Source: Vulcanimicrobiota bacterium (GTDB taxonomy: Bacteria; Vulcanimicrobiota; Vulcanimicrobiia; Vulcanimicrobiales; Vulcanimicrobiaceae). Taken from it: 5,762 nt of DNA. This document shows, piece after piece, positions 1 to 5,762 of the stretch. Made by a program: the position numbers and the translations under genes. A model generated the notes under the pieces. The model saw only the letters and a program-made list of their open reading frames with translations, searched no databases and was not told where the DNA came from. The stretch is from positions 1-5,762 of the forward strand of contig PMUE01000195.1 in NCBI GenBank assembly GCA_003167055.1. The letters run 5' to 3'. Position 1 is the stretch's first letter, and every line of letters starts with the position of its first letter.

Positions 1-1
1 G

Positions 2-1309
2 ATGCGCTTGACCAAGCATCGCTATGTCGTGACCTTGCTCATGTTTTTGAGCATCCTCGTGAACTACATGGATCGGGTGAACTTCAACGTGGCGATCCCC
101 AAGATCAGTGAAGTCTTCGGGTTCAGCCTGCAACAGATCGGCATGATCTTGTTCGCCTGGAGCATCGTCTACGCGGTCTTCAATTTTCCGGGTGGATGGG
201 TGGTGGATCGCCTGGGCTTGCGCTGGGCGCTGCCGCTCTTGCTGAGCTGGTGGTCGATCTTCACGATCCTCACGCCGTTCGCGCGCTCACTCGGCGGGTG
301 GTTCCTCGTGCGCGGATTGATGGGCGCGGGCGAGGCGCCGATCTGGCCGATCAATGCGAAGACCACCAGCACGTGGGCTGCGCCAAGCGAACGATCGACG
401 CTCTTCACGCTGGCGGGATGCGGGCAATACGTGGGACCTGCGGTTGGAACACTGCTGGCCGGTTGGATCGTGGTAACGATGGGCTGGCAGTGGGCGTTCA
501 TTCTCTTCGGCATCGCGGGATTTGCAATCATCCCGTTTTGGCTCATCTTCGTTCGCAATCGGCCCGACGAAGATCCGCGAACAAACGCGCAAGAGCGCGC
601 GTGGATCGGCAATAACGCGCCGGCGAACGAACGGGTGGATTGGGCCGGGATTCGCGCAGCGCTGTTCAGCCGCACGGGGCTGGGGATGCTGCTCGTCTAT
701 TTGACCTTCGGTTACATCCTTTTCACGTTCATCAACTGGGTCCCGAGTTACATGTTCTACACGTTTCACATGAGCATTCTCAAGAGCGCGGCGTGGGCTA
801 GCTTTGGCGCGCTCTTTGGGCTGGCGGGATATGTGATCTCCGGGCCGTTCAACGACCGGCTGGTGGCGCGCTTCGATCGGCTGACGGCGCGGCGCATCGG
901 GGCAACGGTGCCGATGCTCGGGATGATTGTGTGCGTGCTGCTGTCGCTCGCGACGGCGCGCGCGCAACTTGGCGAGGTGACGGCGGTATTGATCGGCGTC
1001 GCGCAGCTGCTGATGAATATGACCGTTGGCGCCTGGGCGGTAACCGTGGTCGAGATTTCGCCCAACCAGGCGTCGACGGGATTGGTCTACAGCATCTATA
1101 ACGGCGTGCTGAACATCATGGGCGCGTGCAATTCGCTGATTTTAACCGCGCTTGCGACGGCCTACGGATTTCCGCTGGCCTTCGGGAGCGCGCTGTTCTT
1201 CATGCTCGTGTTCTTGTCGGGCATGTTGCTCGTCGTGGACCGGAAAAGTTATACGCGATTGATTGCACACGCGCAGGCTGCACGCGAGGCTTTGCCGCGC
1301 GCCAGCTAG
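2..1309 (+). CDS. MFS transporter, anion:cation symporter (ACS) family-like
   Basis: This is an inner-membrane secondary transporter of 435 residues, the usual length for the family. About 12 hydrophobic helices can be seen, six on each side of a charged loop at residues 185-225. Family signatures are clear: NYMDRVNFNVAIP at 21-33, the MFS motif A form GGWVVDRLGLR at 64-74, and RGLMGAGEAPIWP at 104-116. The last resembles the R-x-x-x-G-x-x-E-A-P motif of hexuronate, glucarate and galactonate transporters. Known ACS members mostly import organic anions, such as sugar acids, with protons. The actual substrate here is inference and cannot be read from the sequence. The ATG lies at the second base of the window, so a slightly longer N-terminus cannot be excluded. 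However, the short basic stretch RLTKHR followed directly by helix 1 looks like a natural start. It ends 6 bases before the ATP-grasp gene, which suggests cotranscription. Confidence 0.9.
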   Translation: MRLTKHRYVVTLLMFLSILVNYMDRVNFNVAIPKISEVFGFSLQQIGMILFAWSIVYAVFNFPGGWVVDRLGLRWALPLLLSWWSIFTILTPFARSLGGWFLVRGLMGAGEAPIWPINAKTTSTWAAPSERSTLFTLAGCGQYVGPAVGTLLAGWIVVTMGWQWAFILFGIAGFAIIPFWLIFVRNRPDEDPRTNAQERAWIGNNAPANERVDWAGIRAALFSRTGLGMLLVYLTFGYILFTFINWVPSYMFYTFHMSILKSAAWASFGALFGLAGYVISGPFNDRLVARFDRLTARRIGATVPMLGMIVCVLLSLATARAQLGEVTAVLIGVAQLLMNMTVGAWAVTVVEISPNQASTGLVYSIYNGVLNIMGACNSLILTALATAYGFPLAFGSALFFMLVFLSGMLLVVDRKSYTRLIAHAQAAREALPRAS

Positions 1310-1315
1310 GGCGGT

Positions 1316-2656
1316 ATGGACACGCCTGATCTGCTCGAAGCGGCGCGCGCGTTTCTCGATCGTGGCGACGTGGCGAGCGCGAAAGAACTGTATTTGCGGC
1401 TCTTACTGCGTGACCGCTATCACCACGATGCGATGCTTGGCCTTGCCGAGGTCTTCGTCGCCGTCGCGGACTTCGCGTCGGCAAACGTCGTCTTGACCCA
1501 GGCGGTGGCTCGACATGCCACGTCGAGCGCCGCGCGGAGCGCGTTAGGCGGGGTTCTGCTCGAGTTGGATGACCTCGATGGAGCCCGCGACGCGTTTACC
1601 GCATCGTTACGCCTCAACCCGGTGCAGCGCAAAGCGTGGGCGGGGCTCGGTGTGGTTTCCGAGCGCGCCGGCGATTTCGCGAACGCCGATCGCGCCTGGC
1701 GCGAAGCGTTCCACGATGGCGATCCGGCGATCTCGACCTATCGGGGGCAAGGAGCGCCGGTTCGTGTGCTCTTGTTGCGCTCGGCGGTTGACGGGAACAT
1801 TCCGCTCACCGCGGTCCTCGACGACCGGATCTTTCAATGGATCACGCTTTTTGTTGAATCGTTTGACGAAGGGATGCGATTGCCGCCGCATGCGGTCGTG
1901 TTCAACGCCGTCGGCAACGCTGATCTCCGCACGCGCGCACTCGATAAAGCCGAGGCGGTTCTACGCGCGACGACAGCGCCGGTGATCAATCATCCGACTG
2001 GGGTGCGCCATACCGGACGCGCGCGGATCGCCGACCGGCTGCGCCACGTCCCGGGAATCGTCACGCCGCGCATGCTCGTGCGCCGGCGCGACGCGCTCGA
2101 GGGCGATCTCGGCTTAGGCTGGCCGATCCTGGTGCGTTCGCTCGGTTTTCACACTGGGGAACACTTCGTGAAGGTCGAGGATCCCGCCGACCTGTCTGCC
2201 GCGCTCGCGACGCTTCCCGGCGACGAGTTGCTCGTCATCGAGTACCTCGACACGCGCGGCGACGACGGTGTCTTTCGCAAGTATCGCGTGCTTACGATCG
2301 ACGGCGGTCTGTACCCGCTGCACCTGGCGGCCGCGCGCGATTGGAAGGTGCACTATTTTACCGCCGATCAGCGCAGCGAATTTCAGCGACAGGAGCGCGA
2401 GTTTCTTGAGAATCCGCAAGCCGCTCTCGGCAGCGACGCGGTGGCGGCACTACAACGTGCCGCACGCGCGCTTGCGTTTGACTACGGCGGTATCGATTTT
2501 GCGCTCGATCGCCGCAACCGTGTCGTGGTCTTTGAAGCCAACCCGACGATGACCATCGTCCTGCCGTCGACGGACCCGGATCAGGCCTATCGGCGCGACG
2601 CGGCGGAACGCGCCATCGGGGCGACTCGAGCGATGATTTCGGATCGAGCCGGCTGA
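1316..2656 (+). CDS. TPR-like and ATP-grasp domain fusion protein, unknown substrate
   Basis: This is a soluble 446-residue protein with no signal peptide. Residues 3-135 are helical, TPR-like repeats, with the pattern of small and aromatic residues best seen in ALGGVLLELDDLDGARDAF (76-94) and AWAGLGVVSERAGDFANADRAW (107-128 region). Residues 148-225 look like the alpha/beta pre-ATP-grasp segment. Residues 235-442 resemble an ATP-grasp fold: PILVRSLGFHTGEHFVKVE (270-288) as the first nucleotide-binding part, LLVIEYLD (305-312), FRKYRVLTIDG (320-330), then DYGGIDFALD (389-398) and VFEANPTM (405-412). D394, E407 and N409 fit the metal-binding Asp/Glu/Asn of the fold. ATP-grasp enzymes join a carboxylate to an amine or thiol through an acyl-phosphate. 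Which substrate is used here is unknown to me. I recall similar TPR/ATP-grasp proteins annotated only as hypothetical or RimK-like. The ATG is the first available start and has no well-spaced Shine-Dalgarno, so coupling to the transporter gene 6 bases upstream is likely. Confidence 0.85.
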   Translation: MDTPDLLEAARAFLDRGDVASAKELYLRLLLRDRYHHDAMLGLAEVFVAVADFASANVVLTQAVARHATSSAARSALGGVLLELDDLDGARDAFTASLRLNPVQRKAWAGLGVVSERAGDFANADRAWREAFHDGDPAISTYRGQGAPVRVLLLRSAVDGNIPLTAVLDDRIFQWITLFVESFDEGMRLPPHAVVFNAVGNADLRTRALDKAEAVLRATTAPVINHPTGVRHTGRARIADRLRHVPGIVTPRMLVRRRDALEGDLGLGWPILVRSLGFHTGEHFVKVEDPADLSAALATLPGDELLVIEYLDTRGDDGVFRKYRVLTIDGGLYPLHLAAARDWKVHYFTADQRSEFQRQEREFLENPQAALGSDAVAALQRAARALAFDYGGIDFALDRRNRVVVFEANPTMTIVLPSTDPDQAYRRDAAERAIGATRAMISDRAG

Positions 2657-2704
2657 TCGCCGCGCCGTCCTGGACCGCGGAGGTCGCACGCGCGCCGAGG
2701 GCGC

Positions 2705-2710
2705 TACACT
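2705..2710 (+). promoter_or_regulatory. Candidate -10 box for the pilus operon
   Basis: TACACT matches four of the six bases of the TATAAT consensus and lies 21 bases before the pilin start codon. Transcription would begin around 2716-2718, leaving a very short leader just ahead of the ribosome binding site. No good -35 hexamer is seen at the normal spacing: the best is GTCGCA at 2683-2688. This is a weak candidate resting on position and similarity only. Confidence 0.3.
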
Positions 2711-2719
2711 CAGGCTCGC

Positions 2720-2726
2720 GGAGGAG
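2720..2726 (+). promoter_or_regulatory. Shine-Dalgarno site of the pilin gene
   Basis: GGAGGAG is a near-perfect complement to the 16S rRNA tail and sits 5 bases before the ATG at 2732. It fixes that start. It is clearly stronger than anything in front of the chaperone or usher genes, which fits a pilin needed in excess over its assembly proteins. Confidence 0.8.
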
Positions 2727-2731
2727 TTCGC

Positions 2732-3250
2732 ATGATCGCACGACGCTCGCTCTATCTGCTGGCGGCAGCAGTGATGTGCTTGAGTGCGCCGGTACAAGCC
2801 GGCAGCGCATCGGCCACGATGAACGTGACGGCAACCGTCATATCCACTTGCACGATTAGTTCGGGAAACCTGAACTTCGGCAATTACGACGCCATCGGTA
2901 CAAACGCGACGGCCCCGCTGACCGCGACCGCCCAGATAAGCGCTACCTGCACGCAAGGCGCCACGGCGACGATCGATATCGATGCGGGTCTGCACCCGAG
3001 CGGCACGGGCAACGCCCAAACGCGACGTATGAAAGGCACCGGCGCGACCGACTACCTGACCTACGACATCTACCAAGATACGTCGCACAGCCAGCGCTGG
3101 GGAACCAAGACGTCCGGAACGACGAGACCGCTCACCGGAGGCGGCGCCGGAACGCCGGTGGGGCTCACCGCTTATGGCTCGGTTCCGGCAGCGCAAAGCG
3201 CGCCGGTCGGATCATACAGCGACTCGGTTTCAGTTACGGTCAATTACTGA
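2732..3250 (+). CDS. SCPU-domain (spore coat U / Csu-type) pilus subunit
   Basis: This is a secreted pilin of 172 residues, the normal size for the family. A signal peptide covers residues 1-23: basic MIARR, a hydrophobic core, and a VQA cleavage site. The mature protein begins with a Ser/Ala/Thr-rich alternating strand (24-38) that probably serves as the donor strand for the next subunit. The SCPU hallmarks follow: Cys40 and Cys73 placed for the conserved disulfide, LNFGNYDA (47-54), YDIYQD (111-116), W123, and the C-terminal strand GSYSDSVSVTVNY (160-172). In the known Acinetobacter Csu system such subunits polymerise into thin, elastic surface fibres used for attachment and biofilm formation. 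It is the first gene of the pilus module, with the chaperone gene 8 bases downstream. I cannot tell rod subunit (CsuA/B-like) from minor subunit on sequence alone. Its first position and strong ribosome site favour the major subunit. Confidence 0.9.
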   Translation: MIARRSLYLLAAAVMCLSAPVQAGSASATMNVTATVISTCTISSGNLNFGNYDAIGTNATAPLTATAQISATCTQGATATIDIDAGLHPSGTGNAQTRRMKGTGATDYLTYDIYQDTSHSQRWGTKTSGTTRPLTGGGAGTPVGLTAYGSVPAAQSAPVGSYSDSVSVTVNY

Positions 3251-3258
3251 AAGCAAGC

Positions 3259-4017
3259 ATGATGAAACTCTCGAATGTCATTGTACTTGGCGCTATCGTT
3301 GCGCTGTTCGGACTGAGCGCCACCGCAATCGCCGGAGACTTCAGTGTTTCCCCGATTCCGGTTGCGGTGCCAATCGGGGCGAAAACCGCCTCCGTGACCG
3401 TGCGAAACCGAGGTTCGGAACCGCTCCATTTGGCAGTGCGTGTGTTCTCGTGGGCCCAATCCGTAGAGTCCGCGATGATTCTTACGCCGGACACGACGCT
3501 TGTGGTGTACCCGCGCTCGCTGACCGTCGCGCCCAGCGAGCAGCGCACCGTGCGCATCGGTTTGCCGTCTACCTCCGGAAACCAAGAGATAGCGTATCGC
3601 GTGCTCCTCGAGCAACTCCCCGATCCGGCGGCACTTGCCGGCGTAAAAGGGTCGGAAGTCGTCGTTCGCACGAATGTCGGGGTTCCGCTCTTCATCGAGC
3701 CGCAGAAGGCTACGGCTGCGCAGAAGATCTCCGGCGCGGTGCTCTCACGCACCGGTCTCGATCTCAAGCTTGAGAACGACGGCGACGTACACATCGAGCC
3801 AACTACGGTTTCCGCGATCGGAACCGATGCTGCGGGAAAGCAAACGTTCTCGGCGACCACACCGGGGTGGTACATTCTGCGCGGCGCAACTCGCGGTTTC
3901 ACGTTTGCGATTCCGGCCGGTGCGTGCGCGACGACGACAACGATCTCCGCCACCGCCGGGACCGGCCACAACGTCTTTAAGGGAAGCACGACGCAGATAA
4001 CGCGCTCCTGTTCGTAA
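3259..4017 (+). CDS. Periplasmic fimbrial chaperone, PapD/CsuC-like
   Basis: The product has 252 residues, typical for periplasmic pilus chaperones with two immunoglobulin-like domains. A signal peptide covers residues 1-25, ending in the cleavage site AIA. Domain 1 (about 26-145) shows VRNRGSEPLHLAVRVFSW (48-65), then VYPRSLTVAPSEQRTVRIG (83-101) with its P-x-x-x-x-x-x-P form and terminal R-x-x-R, then AYRVLLEQLP (112-121), matching the family's Y-R...E-x-x-P signature. Strand G1 is probably VVVRTNVGVPLFIEP (134-148), the segment that fills the groove of a pilin. Domain 2 (about 150-252) contains LKLENDGDVHI (169-179). Cys223 and Cys251 are its only cysteines and may form a disulfide. Two ATGs lie side by side (3259 and 3262), with only a weak purine-rich stretch in front. 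Either could be the start, giving 252 or 251 residues. The gene sits between its presumed client pilin and the usher, as in archaic chaperone-usher operons. Confidence 0.9.
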   Translation: MMKLSNVIVLGAIVALFGLSATAIAGDFSVSPIPVAVPIGAKTASVTVRNRGSEPLHLAVRVFSWAQSVESAMILTPDTTLVVYPRSLTVAPSEQRTVRIGLPSTSGNQEIAYRVLLEQLPDPAALAGVKGSEVVVRTNVGVPLFIEPQKATAAQKISGAVLSRTGLDLKLENDGDVHIEPTTVSAIGTDAAGKQTFSATTPGWYILRGATRGFTFAIPAGACATTTTISATAGTGHNVFKGSTTQITRSCS

Positions 4018-4022
4018 GCATT

Positions 4023-5762
4023 GTGCGCTTGGCGGCGCTAGCCCTGACGATCGCACTTCTCGCCGCAACGCAGAGCGAGCCGCGCGACCCCGGCGGCGAC
4101 ATCGCGTACGTCGAGATGATTGTCAACTCGCAGGAGCGCGTGGAAGTCCTCGCGGCAATAACCGATACCGATCTCTTGGTTCAAAAAAGCGATCTGGTCG
4201 CGGCGCGGCTGGCTGTCGCCGATGCGAAAGTGCAACACCTCGGCGGATACGACTTCGTCTCGCTCACCTCGCTTGCGCCCGCCCTTACCTACCTCTTCGA
4301 CGAATCAACGCTCGTGCTGCACGTGGAAGTGCAGGCCTCGCTGTTGCCGATCTCGAGTTACAATCTCGGGCAACACCCTGAGGTACCGTTGCAGTATCTT
4401 CAGACGTCCAGCGCGTTCTTGAATTACGCGTTGAACGCGAGTTCGTCGGGACCGTTTGGCTACTCGGCGCAGGCCGGCTACAATTTCCCACACGTGCTGC
4501 TTACTAGCACGATGTTCTCGGACAACGGGCTCTTCAGGCGCGGGCAAACCTACCTCGAACATGACGACCGGGACGATTTGATCACCACCACCGTCGGCGA
4601 CGCTACGGTCGACGCCGGAACCTTTGGCGGAACCGACCAAATCGCCGGCGTGACGATCGAGCGATCCTTTGCGCTCGACCCGTACCTGTTACGCTTTCCG
4701 GAGCCCGCGCTCAGCGGCACGGTGCTCACGCCCTCACGCGCGGAGATCTACGTCAACGGCGTGCTCACCAGCGTAACCGATGTCGCGCCCGGCACGTTCG
4801 TTTTCGACAATCTGCCAACCATCGCGGGTCTCAACTCGACGGTCGTGGTGTTGCGCGACGCCTTTGGAAACGTCACGCGCATCACCTCGCAGGACTATAG
4901 TTCCCTCGACCTATTGCGAGCTGGGCTCACCGACTTCGCGGTGTCCGCAGGTGTCCTGCGCCAAGATGCCTTCACCGCCGATGACCATTACAGCGGCGAC
5001 GTCTTCGTCGGTCGCTACTCGCACGGATTCACCGACAATTTCACCGCGGGTGCGCGCGTTGAAGCCGGACCGAACGTGATTAGTACCGGTCTCACGGCAG
5101 CGGTCGCCGGAAATCTCGGCGCTCTGGGTGTTGCTTACGCCGGCAGCCGCAGCGGCGGCGTCAACGACTCCGCACTCCAGGTGTCGTATGCGTACCAGAC
5201 CGAACGATTCGGCGTTTCGGCCTCGAGCACGCAAACCGGCGCGCGATACGCAAACACGAGCCTGCTTTCGAGTGACGATCGTGCGCTGCTCGCGCAGGAG
5301 GCCTCCTTGTCGATCGGCATCACCCGCAGCGGCGGCGTGACGTTGGGGATCGGACGAACGATCGATCGTGATATGGGTCCCACCTCGTTTTCGTCGGGGT
5401 CGCTCTATCAGGCAGTCGGAAGCGGTGTTTCCGTGTCGTTCACGGCGTTGCGCAGCATTGCACCGATGGGGGTCTCCCGTTCGCTTGTTGGACAGGTGAT
5501 TCTACGCACCGGTCCGCGCTCGACGCTTGCGATCAACGCGGGCAACGGTGCCGAGGGTCTCCAGTTTTCAGCCTCTCCCGCCGGCACGTTTGGGACGAAT
5601 TATTCGGGCGCGATCAACACCGACGGGAGTGGTCTGCAAGACGTGCGATTCGTCGCGCAAGGCGCCATGCTCGAGCTGAGTTCGCTGCGTCCGACCGGCG
5701 GTTCGCCGGCAGACCAGACCGCCATGCTCTCGGGCTCAGTCGTGGCAAGCGACGGCCACATC
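4023..5762 (+). CDS. Outer-membrane fimbrial usher, FimD/CsuD-like (3' end cut by window)
   Basis: An open frame of 580 codons runs from GTG at 4023 through the last base without a stop. The start is inferred: a short signal peptide follows immediately (hydrophobic LAALALTIALLAA, about residues 3-15), and the chaperone stop is 5 bases upstream. No clear Shine-Dalgarno is present, so coupling to chaperone translation is likely. Residues 26-110 fit the periplasmic N-terminal domain that receives chaperone-subunit complexes. From about 125 the alternating polar/hydrophobic strands of the 24-strand barrel begin. The plug region is clear: GVTIERSFALDPYLLRFPEP (209-228), the segment containing AEIYVNGVL (240-248), PGTFVFDNLP (256-265) and VVVLRDAFGN (274-283). 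The barrel strands continue to the end, where GSVVASDGHI (571-580) resembles the stretch leading into the C-terminal domains of ushers. Full ushers have about 800-870 residues, so roughly the last third is missing here. No cysteine occurs in the visible part. Confidence 0.9.
   Translation, partial: MRLAALALTIALLAATQSEPRDPGGDIAYVEMIVNSQERVEVLAAITDTDLLVQKSDLVAARLAVADAKVQHLGGYDFVSLTSLAPALTYLFDESTLVLHVEVQASLLPISSYNLGQHPEVPLQYLQTSSAFLNYALNASSSGPFGYSAQAGYNFPHVLLTSTMFSDNGLFRRGQTYLEHDDRDDLITTTVGDATVDAGTFGGTDQIAGVTIERSFALDPYLLRFPEPALSGTVLTPSRAEIYVNGVLTSVTDVAPGTFVFDNLPTIAGLNSTVVVLRDAFGNVTRITSQDYSSLDLLRAGLTDFAVSAGVLRQDAFTADDHYSGDVFVGRYSHGFTDNFTAGARVEAGPNVISTGLTAAVAGNLGALGVAYAGSRSGGVNDSALQVSYAYQTERFGVSASSTQTGARYANTSLLSSDDRALLAQEASLSIGITRSGGVTLGIGRTIDRDMGPTSFSSGSLYQAVGSGVSVSFTALRSIAPMGVSRSLVGQVILRTGPRSTLAINAGNGAEGLQFSASPAGTFGTNYSGAINTDGSGLQDVRFVAQGAMLELSSLRPTGGSPADQTAMLSGSVVASDGHI

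Larger units (their letters stand above)
2657..2731. other. Intergenic spacer between ligase gene and pilus operon
   Basis: These 75 bases are the longest non-coding gap in the window and mark the break between two functional modules. They contain a strong ribosome binding site and a weak -10-like hexamer. The only inverted repeat I saw is a 4-base stem (GACC 2673-2676 with GGTC 2682-2685) without a T tract, so no terminator is supported. Confidence 0.6.

Noticed and set aside
287..967. Minus-strand open frame of 226 codons opposite the transporter gene
   Set aside because: Its translation is rich in Arg, Pro and His, typical of a frame shadow, and has no hydrophobic or domain pattern.
2673..2685. 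Inverted repeat GACC/GGTC as a terminator after the ligase gene
   Set aside because: The stem is only 4 bases and no T-rich tract follows, so chance is sufficient in such GC-rich DNA.
2732..2800. Pilin N-terminus as a lipoprotein signal with Cys16
   Set aside because: The residues before Cys16 (AAVM) do not fit a lipobox, and Cys16 lies inside the hydrophobic core ahead of a good VQA signal peptidase I site.
2450..3196. Long minus-strand open frame of 248 codons crossing the ligase gene, the spacer and the pilin gene
   Set aside because: It has an Arg-rich, low-complexity translation with no recognisable domain. It lies antisense to two well-supported genes, and such open antisense frames are expected in GC-rich coding DNA.
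3240..3989. Minus-strand open frame of 249 codons opposite the chaperone gene
   Set aside because: It lies entirely antisense to a gene with clear family motifs. Its translation shows no signal or domain and no credible start region.
5148..5338. A 14-base direct repeat (CGCAGCGGCGGCGT at 5148-5161 and 5325-5338)
   Set aside because: Both copies are in the same codon phase of the usher and encode RSGGV in barrel segments. This is ordinary Ser/Gly repetition in a beta barrel, not a mobile or regulatory repeat.

Overview
This window shows a GC-rich, tightly packed bacterial region with every supported gene on the + strand. The organism must be a diderm (two-membrane) bacterium, because one gene encodes an outer-membrane fimbrial usher. 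The sequence does not fix the phylum. The archaic-type chaperone-usher set is scattered among proteobacteria, myxobacteria, Deinococcus, cyanobacteria and several uncultured lineages. An environmental lineage such as Eremiobacterota is only a low-confidence guess.

Layout. Bases 2-1309 encode a 12-helix major facilitator transporter of the anion:cation symporter (ACS) type. After a 6-base gap, 1316-2656 encodes a cytoplasmic fusion of an N-terminal TPR-like helical region with a C-terminal ATP-grasp ligase domain. Its exact reaction is not known to me. The spacing suggests that these two genes are cotranscribed. A 75-base gap (2657-2731) then separates them from a second module and carries a good Shine-Dalgarno site and a weak candidate -10 box.

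The second module (2732 to the window end) is an archaic, Csu-like chaperone-usher pilus operon. It holds a secreted SCPU-domain pilin (2732-3250), a PapD-like periplasmic chaperone (3259-4017) and an outer-membrane usher that starts at a GTG (4023) and runs off the right edge after 580 codons. The inferred division of labour is as follows. The pilin is secreted into the periplasm and capped by the chaperone through donor-strand complementation. The capped subunit goes to the usher N-terminal domain and is then polymerised through the usher pore. A tip adhesin, usually a second SCPU protein, would be expected just downstream of the window.

The most interesting points are the uncharacterised TPR/ATP-grasp enzyme paired with a transporter, the compact pilus operon with a single subunit gene upstream of the chaperone, and the absence of cysteine in the visible usher. 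I saw no RNA genes, mobile elements, CRISPR arrays or convincing terminators.
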